From Ruminococcus sp. (GTDB lineage: Bacteria; Bacillota; Clostridia; Lachnospirales; Lachnospiraceae): a stretch of DNA of 64,000 bases. The notes under the pieces are model-generated. The model saw only the letters and a list, made by a program, of their open reading frames with translations. It ran no database searches and was not told the origin of the DNA. The stretch is from positions 22,058-86,057 of the forward strand of contig JAHHTL010000004.1 in NCBI GenBank assembly GCA_020024635.1. Direction: 5' to 3'. This document shows positions 7,527 to 14,004 of the stretch, piece after piece. Positions within the stretch are counted from its first letter, which is position 1; each line of letters begins with the position of its first letter. A program made the translations under genes and the position numbers.

Positions 7527-8918
7527 TTGGAAATGAACGAAAAGAGAGAACATCAAATGCAGGCCAAATCGATCAAACAAGATGAAAAACTTGGTACAGC
7601 ACCACTTGGAAAATTAATGCTCGAGATGGCTCTTCCGGCTGTTGCAGCGCAAATTATTAATGTTCTATATAATATTGTTGACCGAATTTACATTGGACAT
7701 ATTGCGGGATATGGAGATATGGCTCTTACAGGAGTTGGGGTAACCTTCCCAATTCTTATGGCTATTGCGGCGTTTAGCGCCTTTGCCGGAATGGGAGGCG
7801 CGCCGCTTGCTTCTATGAGCCTTGGGAAAAAGGATTATGATACAGCAGAAAAAATATTAGGAAACAGTACCAGCCTTTTGTTGATTTTCTCTGTGATATT
7901 GACGATTGGATTTTATGTGTTTAAAACGCCTGTTTTATATGCTTTTGGTGCAAGTGACACGACCATTGTTTATGCAGATCAGTATATTAGTATTTATTTG
8001 ATAGGAACAGTATTTGTTCAGTTGGCAATTGGACTTAATACGTTCATTAGTGGTCAAGGTAATTCGAAAACAGCAATGCTATCTGTCTTGATTGGAGCTT
8101 GTATCAATATCATTCTTGATCCGATTTTTATTTTCGGATTCCATTTAGGGGTAAGAGGGGCAGCTCTGGCAACTATTATCTCTCAGGCAATTAGTGCGTT
8201 GTGGGTTGTTCGGTTTTTGATATCAGAAAAAAGCGTCATTCGGATCCGAAGAAAGAACTTAAAGCTAAACCTCAAAGTGATAGGTAGTATTGCGGCTCTT
8301 GGGGTGTCTCCGTTCATCATGCAAAGTACAGAAAGTCTTGTGATGATCACATTGAACTTAGGACTGCAGAATTATGGTGGAGATCTTTATGTAGGAACGA
8401 TGTCGATTATGGCAAGTGTTATGCAGCTTATAGTGATCCCGGTGCAGGGCATTGGACAAGGGGTTCAGCCAATTATGAGTTATAACTTTGGCGCAGGAAA
8501 TATGCAGAGAGTGAAAGGGGCATTTAAAAGAACACTTGCCCTATGTCTTGGAGCGACGATTGTGTTAGCAGGAATCGCAGTATTAAGACCGAGGACATAT
8601 GCTGTTTTATTCTCGGATAATGCGGAACTTGTAGAATTGACTTGTTCTGTCATGCCGGTGTATTTTTTAGGAGTAACCATTTTTGGAATTCAGATGGCTT
8701 GTCAGACAACATTTATGGCACTTGGACAAGCGAAAGTTTCTCTTGTTATAGCACTACTTAGAAAGGTGATTCTTTTAATTCCACTTGCAATTATCCTGCC
8801 AAAGTTTATGGGAGTTATGGGAGTTTATCGAGCAGAACCGATTGCAGATGTGATATCTGTACTTGTTTCGATACTACTGTTTTTTGTTACAGCAAAGAAA
8901 ATATTAATGTCAGAATGA
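7527..8918 (+). CDS. MATE family efflux transporter
   Basis: A multidrug and toxic compound extrusion protein, 463 residues, with about 12 hydrophobic segments in two related halves and the usual family opening L-G-K-L-M-L-E-M-A-L-P-A. These pumps export cationic compounds using Na+ or H+ gradients; the substrate is not predictable. The TTG at 7527 is 7 bases after AAGAGG; the ATG at 7533 is in frame and an alternative start. TATACT at 7476-7481 is a possible -10, but no good -35 is seen. Confidence 0.88.
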   Translation: MEMNEKREHQMQAKSIKQDEKLGTAPLGKLMLEMALPAVAAQIINVLYNIVDRIYIGHIAGYGDMALTGVGVTFPILMAIAAFSAFAGMGGAPLASMSLGKKDYDTAEKILGNSTSLLLIFSVILTIGFYVFKTPVLYAFGASDTTIVYADQYISIYLIGTVFVQLAIGLNTFISGQGNSKTAMLSVLIGACINIILDPIFIFGFHLGVRGAALATIISQAISALWVVRFLISEKSVIRIRRKNLKLNLKVIGSIAALGVSPFIMQSTESLVMITLNLGLQNYGGDLYVGTMSIMASVMQLIVIPVQGIGQGVQPIMSYNFGAGNMQRVKGAFKRTLALCLGATIVLAGIAVLRPRTYAVLFSDNAELVELTCSVMPVYFLGVTIFGIQMACQTTFMALGQAKVSLVIALLRKVILLIPLAIILPKFMGVMGVYRAEPIADVISVLVSILLFFVTAKKILMSE

Positions 8919-8943
8919 TGACTTTTCATCTGAAGGAGACGCA

Positions 8944-8979
8944 AAAAGAGGGAGCGAATTTAATTTCGCCCCCTCTTTT
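8944..8979. terminator. Bidirectional terminator between the MATE and NSS genes
   Basis: A 15-bp stem with one mismatch (arms beginning AAAAGAGGGAGCGAA) is flanked by A and T runs, so it can work on both strands. It sits between two convergent genes ending at 8918 and 8997. Confidence 0.85.
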
Positions 8980-8996
8980 GTAAGATATTTTTTCTT

Positions 8997-10358
8997 TTAA
9001 AGGACAAAGGCTTTTACTCCTAGTGCAGCCAAAACAGAAGTGATCAGGATTACCAATAAACAAATCGGAGCAATCCATTTAATCATAGTGCAAAACATCT
9101 TTTTATGTTTGAATTTGGCTCCATTTACAGATGCTTCTTCTATAATGGATTCTGGTTTCAAAATAAATCCAACAAAGAAGCAAGTTCCAAGAGCTACGAT
9201 TGGCATTAGTACGTTGTTACTTGCGAAATCCATGAAATCAAGAATGGACATTCCAAGAGGTTTTACGAAATCCCAAAGACCAAAGCCTAAGGAAGAAGGA
9301 ATTCCCATAAGTAAAATATAAGCAGTAACAAGAGTACAAGTAAACCATCGTTTCCAATGAAATTTATCCATAAATATAGATACAATTGTTTCCATGAGTG
9401 AAATAGCTGAAGTAAGAGCAGCAAAAAATACTAAAATAAAAAATAACAATCCGATTATTTTTCCAAAAGCCATTTCATGGAATACTTTTGGAAGTGTAAT
9501 AAACATAAGTCCTGGCCCTGCATTTAATTGTGTAGGATCTCCGCCTGAAAAAATAAACACAGCTGGTACAATCATCAGACCAGAAAAAAAGGCAATTCCA
9601 GTATCAAAAATTTCAATTTGCTTTACTGATTTTTGAAGTTCGGTTGATTTTTTCATATAAGAACCATATGTAATCATAATTCCCATTGCAAGAGACATAG
9701 AATAAAATAATTGTCCTAATGCGGCAACCACTGTTTTGATTGAGAAATCACTCATATGTGGCATGAGATAGTATTTCACACCTTCCGAAGCGCCGTCCAT
9801 ACTGATGACATAAATGGAAATGAAGATTGTAAGAACTACAAGAACAGGCATCATAATCTTACTGACATTTTCAATTCCTTTTTCTACACCAAATATTACA
9901 ATAATACTGGTAAGGATCACAAATACGAAAAACCATAGGATGGGCTCTTTTGTACTGCTGATAAAAGAGGTAAAATAGGAATCCTCGGCAGCTGCGGAAA
10001 GATTTCCACCAGTAAAAGCTATAATATATTTTATAACCCAACCACCAATTACAGAGTAGTATGGAAGGATAATGATTGGAACAAGGGATGCAAGAACCCC
10101 AAGAAAACCAAAACGTTTATCCAATTTTGCAAAAGCTCCGATAGGGCTTAGTCCTGTTTTACGGCCAATGGCAATTTCAGCAGTCATTAAAGTGAAACCA
10201 AACGTAAGAGCAAGAATAATATAGCAAAGTAAAAACGTACCGCCCCCATATCGAGCGACCAAATATGGAAATCTCCATATATTACCTAGACCAACTGCAG
10301 AACCAGCTGCCGCTAAAATAAAACCGAGTTTATTTGTGAAATTACTTCGTTCATTCAT
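8997..10358 (-). CDS. Sodium-dependent amino-acid transporter, NSS/SNF family
   Basis: A 453-residue secondary transporter of the neurotransmitter:sodium symporter family, of which bacterial members such as LeuT and MhsT import amino acids with Na+. The unwound TM1 signature G-S-A-V-G-L-G-N-I-W-R-F-P-Y lies at 19-32 and carries Na+ and substrate contacts. About 11-12 membrane segments follow. The start codon is preceded by GGGAGG. A single gene with its own promoter and a shared terminator. Substrate unknown. Confidence 0.9.
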   Translation of the reverse strand: MNERSNFTNKLGFILAAAGSAVGLGNIWRFPYLVARYGGGTFLLCYIILALTFGFTLMTAEIAIGRKTGLSPIGAFAKLDKRFGFLGVLASLVPIIILPYYSVIGGWVIKYIIAFTGGNLSAAAEDSYFTSFISSTKEPILWFFVFVILTSIIVIFGVEKGIENVSKIMMPVLVVLTIFISIYVISMDGASEGVKYYLMPHMSDFSIKTVVAALGQLFYSMSLAMGIMITYGSYMKKSTELQKSVKQIEIFDTGIAFFSGLMIVPAVFIFSGGDPTQLNAGPGLMFITLPKVFHEMAFGKIIGLLFFILVFFAALTSAISLMETIVSIFMDKFHWKRWFTCTLVTAYILLMGIPSSLGFGLWDFVKPLGMSILDFMDFASNNVLMPIVALGTCFFVGFILKPESIIEEASVNGAKFKHKKMFCTMIKWIAPICLLVILITSVLAALGVKAFVL

Positions 10359-10420
10359 ATAAATACCTCCCTGACAGATCTGTTTAACGATTTAAAGCGT
10401 CAACATGTTGATATTTCTAC

Positions 10421-10449
10421 ATTATGCCATGAAGAAAAATAAAATACAA
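10421..10449 (-). promoter_or_regulatory. Promoter of the NSS transporter gene
   Basis: On the minus strand TTGTAT (10449-10444) and CATAAT (10426-10421) are 17 bases apart. The ~60-base leader contains a 10-base palindrome CAACATGTTG at 10401-10410 that could be an operator. No riboswitch was recognised. Confidence 0.5.
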
Positions 10450-10539
10450 GTAAAAAATTATTTTTATCTATGGAAATTAATAGGAAAATGGTAGATATAA
10501 TAAAAAGAAATAAAAGATGTAAGAAATTTAGAAAAAAGA

Positions 10540-10571
10540 TTGACAGGAACAGGAGACAGTGATATTATAAT
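10540..10571 (+). promoter_or_regulatory. Promoter of the infC-rpmI-rplT operon
   Basis: A perfect TTGACA (10540-10545) is followed by TATTAT at 10563-10568 (17-base spacer), overlapping TATAAT at 10566-10571 (20-base spacer). Transcription from near 10577 yields a leader of almost 200 bases. Confidence 0.75.
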
Positions 10572-10576
10572 CAAGT

Positions 10577-10716
10577 GTGAATCAAAAAAGTAGAGTATCC
10601 ACTCTCACCACAGCATAATTACGTGACTGTTGGTTAGATATTGATGCATTCATACTCCTTTAGCGGAGAGTATGTGCATGCAGAGAGTCGAGTGGATAAC
10701 AACCACTCGTTTTTTT
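10577..10716 (+). ncRNA. L20 leader (autoregulatory leader of infC-rpmI-rplT)
   Basis: The leader has the layout of the Firmicutes L20 leader, which binds ribosomal protein L20 and attenuates the operon. Three parts are visible. ATCCACTC (10597-10604) is perfectly complementary to GAGTGGAT (10690-10697). A central stem-loop is formed by GCATTCATACTC and GAGTATGTGCATGC (about 10643-10681). The terminator CGAGTGG/CCACTCG plus a T run (10689-10716) shares GAGTGG with the long-range pairing, so the two structures exclude each other. L20 binding would favour the terminator; that is established for Bacillus and inferred here. Confidence 0.8.
10689..10716 (+). terminator. Leader terminator ahead of infC
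   Basis: CGAGTGG (10689-10695) pairs with CCACTCG (10703-10709) over 7 bp, then a run of T ends at 10716. It lies upstream of infC, so it acts as a conditional attenuator within the L20 leader. Confidence 0.85.
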
Positions 10717-10771
10717 GTTTCATTCGCGGATAGTAACCGGAAGGAATTTATATCAATGGAGGTATACGACA

Positions 10772-11278
10772 ATTAGCGATTTAATGATTAATGAGCAGAT
10801 TAGAGACAAAGAAGTACGTTTGGTCAATGAGGATGGAGAGCAGTTAGGAATCATGTCATCTAGAGAGGCCTTGAAGTTGGCTCAAGAAGCAGACCTTGAT
10901 CTTGTAAAAATTGCGCCTATGGCTAAACCGCCAGTTTGCAAAATTATTGATTATGGTAAATACAGATATGAGCAAGCTCGTAAAGAAAAGGACGCAAAGA
11001 AAAAACAGAAGACTGTCGAGATTAAGGAGATTCGAATATCACCAAATATTGATACGAATGACTTAAATACAAAGGTTAACAATGCAAAGAAATTTATTTC
11101 AAAAGGAAATAAAGTAAAAGTTACATTACGTTTCCGCGGAAGAGAGATGGCACATGTACAGCAAAGCAAACATATTTTGGATGATTTTGCTTCGTTACTT
11201 ACAGATGTGGCATCTGTAGAGAAGCCAGCTAAGCTGGAAGGCAGAAACATGAGCATGGTTTTAACTGAAAAACGTTAA
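10772..11278 (+). CDS. infC: Translation initiation factor IF-3, starting at AUU
   Basis: IF-3 binds the 30S subunit and checks the start codon and initiator tRNA. I place the start at ATT 10772, 9 bases after GGAGG (10758-10762), giving 168 residues (M)-S-D-L-M-I-N-E-Q-I-R-D-K-E-V-R-L. An upstream in-frame ATG at 10715 lies inside the leader terminator and adds 19 unrelated residues; the ATG at 10784 is too far from the ribosome site. AUU starts are known for infC in E. coli and Bacillus, where IF-3 represses its own synthesis. The protein has the N-domain, a lysine-rich linker (K-K-K-Q-K-T-V-E-I-K-E) and the C-domain. Confidence 0.93.
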   Translation: MSDLMINEQIRDKEVRLVNEDGEQLGIMSSREALKLAQEADLDLVKIAPMAKPPVCKIIDYGKYRYEQARKEKDAKKKQKTVEIKEIRISPNIDTNDLNTKVNNAKKFISKGNKVKVTLRFRGREMAHVQQSKHILDDFASLLTDVASVEKPAKLEGRNMSMVLTEKR

Positions 11279-11330
11279 AATAAAACATCACGGATTCAAA
11301 TCCGGTGCGCAAATGAAGGAGGAATTTAAC

Positions 11331-11528
11331 ATGCCAAAAATGAAAACAAATAGAGCGGCAGCAAAAAGATTTAAAGCTACAGCTACAGGAAAATTAAAAA
11401 GAAACAAAGCATATAAAAGCCATATCTTAACAAAGAAGTCAACTAAGAGAAAAAGAAATCTTAGACAGCCGGCTATCACAGATGCTACAAATGTAAAGAA
11501 CATGAAAAAGATCTTACCATATTTGTAA
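11331..11528 (+). CDS. rpmI: 50S ribosomal protein L35
   Basis: A 65-residue basic protein beginning M-P-K-M-K-T-N-R-A-A-A-K-R-F, the standard L35 start, and ending K-I-L-P-Y-L. GGAGG precedes the ATG at 11331; an in-frame ATG at 11313 would lie before that ribosome site. A small hairpin (CACGGAT and ATCCGGTG, 11290-11308) sits in the infC-rpmI gap. Confidence 0.97.
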   Translation: MPKMKTNRAAAKRFKATATGKLKRNKAYKSHILTKKSTKRKRNLRQPAITDATNVKNMKKILPYL

Positions 11529-11559
11529 GATTGAAGAATTGTTGAAGGAGGATTAAGAA

Positions 11560-11916
11560 ATGGCAAGAATTAAAGGCGGAATGAACGCTAGAAAGAAACA
11601 CAATAGAACATTAAAGTTAGCAAAAGGATATAGAGGAGCACGTTCAAAACAATACAGAATTGCAAAACAGTCTGTTATGAGAGCACTTACATCTTCATAT
11701 GCAGGTAGAAAAGAACGTAAACGTCAGATGAGACAGTTGTGGATTGCTCGTATCAACGCTGCAGCTAGAATGAATGGACTTTCTTACAGTAAATTTATGT
11801 ATGGACTTAAATTAGCGAATGTTGAAATCAACAGAAAAATGTTAGCTGAACTTGCAGTAAGTGACAAAGAAGGATTTGCTTCTTTAGCAGAAGTTGCAAA
11901 AGCTAAACTTGCATAA
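11560..11916 (+). CDS. rplT: 50S ribosomal protein L20
   Basis: A 118-residue protein beginning M-A-R-I-K-G-G-M-N-A-R-K-K-H, essential for early 50S assembly by binding 23S rRNA. In Firmicutes it also represses this operon by binding the leader described at 10577-10716. GAAGGAGG precedes the ATG, and a terminator follows the stop. Confidence 0.97.
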   Translation: MARIKGGMNARKKHNRTLKLAKGYRGARSKQYRIAKQSVMRALTSSYAGRKERKRQMRQLWIARINAAARMNGLSYSKFMYGLKLANVEINRKMLAELAVSDKEGFASLAEVAKAKLA

Positions 11917-11934
11917 TTTATTGAATGCATATAT

Positions 11935-11966
11935 AATCTGGTTTCTTTAGGGAACCAGATTTTTTT
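11935..11966 (+). terminator. Terminator of the infC-rpmI-rplT operon
   Basis: AATCTGGTT and AACCAGATT pair, followed by a long T run. It separates the ribosomal operon from the tRNA unit. Confidence 0.9.
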
Positions 11967-12018
11967 ATAAGCATAAAATAATAATTTTTTATATTTTTCA
12001 AAAAATTAAAAAAATTCA

Positions 12019-12047
12019 TTGACATTTCCGTTGAAAAAGAGTATGAT
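12019..12047 (+). promoter_or_regulatory. Promoter of the tRNA-Leu pair
   Basis: A perfect TTGACA (12019-12024) and TATGAT (12042-12047) are separated by 17 bases. It lies 33 bases before the first tRNA and is the only good promoter for the pair. Confidence 0.8.
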
Positions 12048-12080
12048 ACTAAATGTAGCGAACAGCAGTAACTACCATAT

Positions 12081-12165
12081 GCGGAAGTGTCGGAATTGGC
12101 AGACGAGCAAGACTAAGGATCTTGTGATCAATGCGATCGTGTGGGTTCAAGTCCCATCTTCCGCA
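12081..12165 (+). tRNA. tRNA-Leu, anticodon AAG (copy 1)
   Basis: An 85-base class II tRNA. The acceptor stem GCGGAAG/CTTCCGC is perfect with discriminator A; the anticodon stem CAAGA/TCTTG encloses the loop CTAAGGA, so the anticodon is AAG (12115-12117). There is a long variable arm (GATC/GATC) and a normal T arm (GGTTCAAGTCC). CCA is not encoded. An A at position 34 is normally deaminated to inosine, letting one tRNA read CUU, CUC and CUA. Confidence 0.93.
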
Positions 12166-12225
12166 TTGTACATTTGGTGGGAGAGTTGTTTACTATGTGA
12201 AAATGGATTGGTAAAATCGATTTAT

Positions 12226-12310
12226 GCGGAAGTGTCGGAACTGGCAGACGAGCAAGACTAAGGATCTTGTGATCAATGCGATCGTGTGGGTTCAAGTCCC
12301 ATCTTCCGCA
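12226..12310 (+). tRNA. tRNA-Leu, anticodon AAG (copy 2)
   Basis: Identical to copy 1 except for one base in the D loop (C at 12241 where copy 1 has T at 12096). The anticodon AAG is at 12260-12262. The 60-base spacer between the two copies has no promoter, so they are probably cut from one transcript ending at 12358. Confidence 0.93.
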
Positions 12311-12318
12311 TTTTTATT

Positions 12319-12358
12319 GCCTGTAACTAGCGTATTTACGTTGGTTGCAGGCTTTTTT
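12319..12358 (+). terminator. Terminator of the tRNA unit
   Basis: GCCTGTAAC pairs with GTTGCAGGC (one mismatch) and is followed by six T. Confidence 0.85.
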
Positions 12359-12371
12359 CGTTGTTAGTTTA

Positions 12372-12878
12372 TTACTGTAAAGCAGGATCTAGAAACCACA
12401 AACAAGTTGGAGGGAAGAAAGTAAAAAGAAAAAAACAAAAGGCAAGTAACAGGAGAGCGGATATAGCGAAAAATGGCTTTGACAGATAAAAAAATCGATC
12501 AATAAGGTAAATGCAAAGGAAACAAAGGATTACACTGAGAAAAAACGTGAAGATATCAAGTGGCAGACAATGATAGCCTAAAATACTTGTGTAGGAATAA
12601 AATATGAGAGGAATCGAAAATGTACCAATGAAAATACCAATGGAGGAGGCTGTAATGATAGTGGAAAATTGATCTTTCATACGAAACGTCATATAAGAAA
12701 TATAAAGGCAGGATGGAAAAAATAAAAGCTTCATGTGTTCCCAAGTAGATTCATTTACAGGACAAAATAAAGCGATAATGCAATTTTTCCCACTCCAGTC
12801 ATATACAAAATGCGAAAAGCTTCCAACTACAAGTACAAAGATTGTTCCATAAAGACAAAAACGTTTTAAAGTATTCAT
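12372..12878 (-). CDS. Five-helix membrane protein, DUF6512-like
   Basis: A 168-residue hydrophobic protein with about five membrane segments. Between the first two is the motif C-P-V-N-E-S-T-W-E-H-M-K-L, which I recall from DUF6512-type membrane proteins; function unknown. AGGAGTGG precedes the start. It lies 59 bases downstream of the AraC regulator on the same strand and is probably co-transcribed with it. Confidence 0.65.
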   Translation of the reverse strand: MNTLKRFCLYGTIFVLVVGSFSHFVYDWSGKNCIIALFCPVNESTWEHMKLLFFPSCLYISYMTFRMKDQFSTIITASSIGIFIGTFSIPLIFYSYTSILGYHCLPLDIFTFFLSVILCFLCIYLIDRFFYLSKPFFAISALLLLAFCFFLFTFFPPTCLWFLDPALQ

Positions 12879-12937
12879 ATTACAACCACTCCTGTTTTTA
12901 AAAGAAGTATATGTAGTTGGAAGAAAAGATATACAAA

Positions 12938-13777
12938 TTAAGAAATGTTATGTTGATGTTTTTTTCGATACATGGCAGGGGTCATGCCAGTATATCTTTT
13001 GAAAGATTGTGAAAAATAATTTGCAGATGAAAATCCGGTAGTGTGTGCAATTTGCGTAATACTAAAGTCGGTTGATTTTAACAGATACTTACTGTTAAGA
13101 ATCCGACGTTCCAAAAGATACATGATTGGAGATATCCCAAATGCTTTTGTAAAAATATGAGAGAGATAATATTTATTCAAATGAGAGATATCGGCTAAAG
13201 TATCAAGAGAAACGTTTTCCTGAAAATGGGTATCCAAATAATTTTTCAAAGTTTCACATTCTCCGGGAATGTTTTTAGCAGAGTATGGAGTCAAAGTATG
13301 CCCTGTAATTCGAGGGAGTTTTAAGAGTAAAATATCAAGTAGGTGTTGACATATAAGTTCAGAAGATGACTGAGGAAACCGAACCTCTTCTAACATCATC
13401 TGGAGAATTGGGAGAAATGTTTCCCGTTCTTTTCTAAAGTTGTGGATCCCAAACGCAGCATATTCGTTTTCGGAAAACTGAAAATGAAGATTATCAATTC
13501 CAAGAGCAATATATGTAACAGGGTGCTCAGGAGCAGACTTTTCCGTGTGACGCAGATTTGGGTTAATAAGAATAAGAGTGTCCTTTTCAATGGGGACTGT
13601 CTGTGATTCTGTACAAAAATATCCGGTTCCGTTTGTGACATAAATTAATTCTGAAAAGCTGTGAGAGTGGTACATGCTGATCCAGTCGCTTCCGTAGGTG
13701 GCGGAAGAAATATAAAGTAAATGCTCTTCAGAAAGTTTTTTTTCTGATTGAGAAAATGAATATTGATAGTGCGCCAT
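12938..13777 (-). CDS. AraC family transcriptional regulator
   Basis: A 279-residue regulator. The N-terminal ~150 residues look like a cupin-type sensing domain (H-S-H-S-F-S-E-L-I-Y-V near 38-48, G-T-G-Y). The C-terminal domain begins near 170 and holds two helix-turn-helix motifs (about 190-212 and 238-262), ending with the classic G-F-S-S-A-N-Y-F-S-Q-S-F-K-R-Y-T-G-M-T-P. It is divergent from the GH112 phosphorylase gene across a 227-base region, so it is the likely sugar-responsive regulator of that gene; this is inference. Confidence 0.9.
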   Translation of the reverse strand: MAHYQYSFSQSEKKLSEEHLLYISSATYGSDWISMYHSHSFSELIYVTNGTGYFCTESQTVPIEKDTLILINPNLRHTEKSAPEHPVTYIALGIDNLHFQFSENEYAAFGIHNFRKERETFLPILQMMLEEVRFPQSSSELICQHLLDILLLKLPRITGHTLTPYSAKNIPGECETLKNYLDTHFQENVSLDTLADISHLNKYYLSHIFTKAFGISPIMYLLERRILNSKYLLKSTDFSITQIAHTTGFSSANYFSQSFKRYTGMTPAMYRKKHQHNIS

Positions 13778-13801
13778 AACATGCTCCTTTCTTCTAGACG
13801 A

Positions 13802-13830
13802 AGTATAGCATCATTGGAAAATAAAGACAA
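13802..13830 (-). promoter_or_regulatory. Promoter of the araC-type regulator
   Basis: On the minus strand TTGTCT (13830-13825) and TATACT (13807-13802) have a 17-base spacer. It is divergent from the GH112 promoter 30 bases away, so one bound regulator could act on both. Confidence 0.6.
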
Positions 13831-13859
13831 GATATATAACTCTTTTAGCAACAAATAAC

Positions 13860-13888
13860 TTGAAGAGAAAAAAATGTAACCGTATACT
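13860..13888 (+). promoter_or_regulatory. Promoter of the GH112 phosphorylase gene
   Basis: TTGAAG (13860-13865) and TATACT (13883-13888) with a 17-base spacer. The leader is about 110 bases, long enough for regulator sites, but I found no clear inverted repeat in it. Confidence 0.6.
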
Positions 13889-14004
13889 TTATATATGAAT
13901 TTGTATAAAATTTACAGTTTCATTGCAAGGGCTCTTCTTTATTTGTACAAAGTGAGTTGTCCTTTGAATAAACAGTAAGTCTGATGCGTAAAAGGAGACA
14001 AGTT

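Noticed and set aside
10715..10771. Upstream ATG start for infC
   Set aside because: It lies in the T run of the leader terminator, has no ribosome site and adds 19 residues not found in IF-3.
12019..12261. Open frame across the tRNA region
   Set aside because: It covers the tRNA promoter, the first tRNA-Leu and part of the second, so it is a chance frame.
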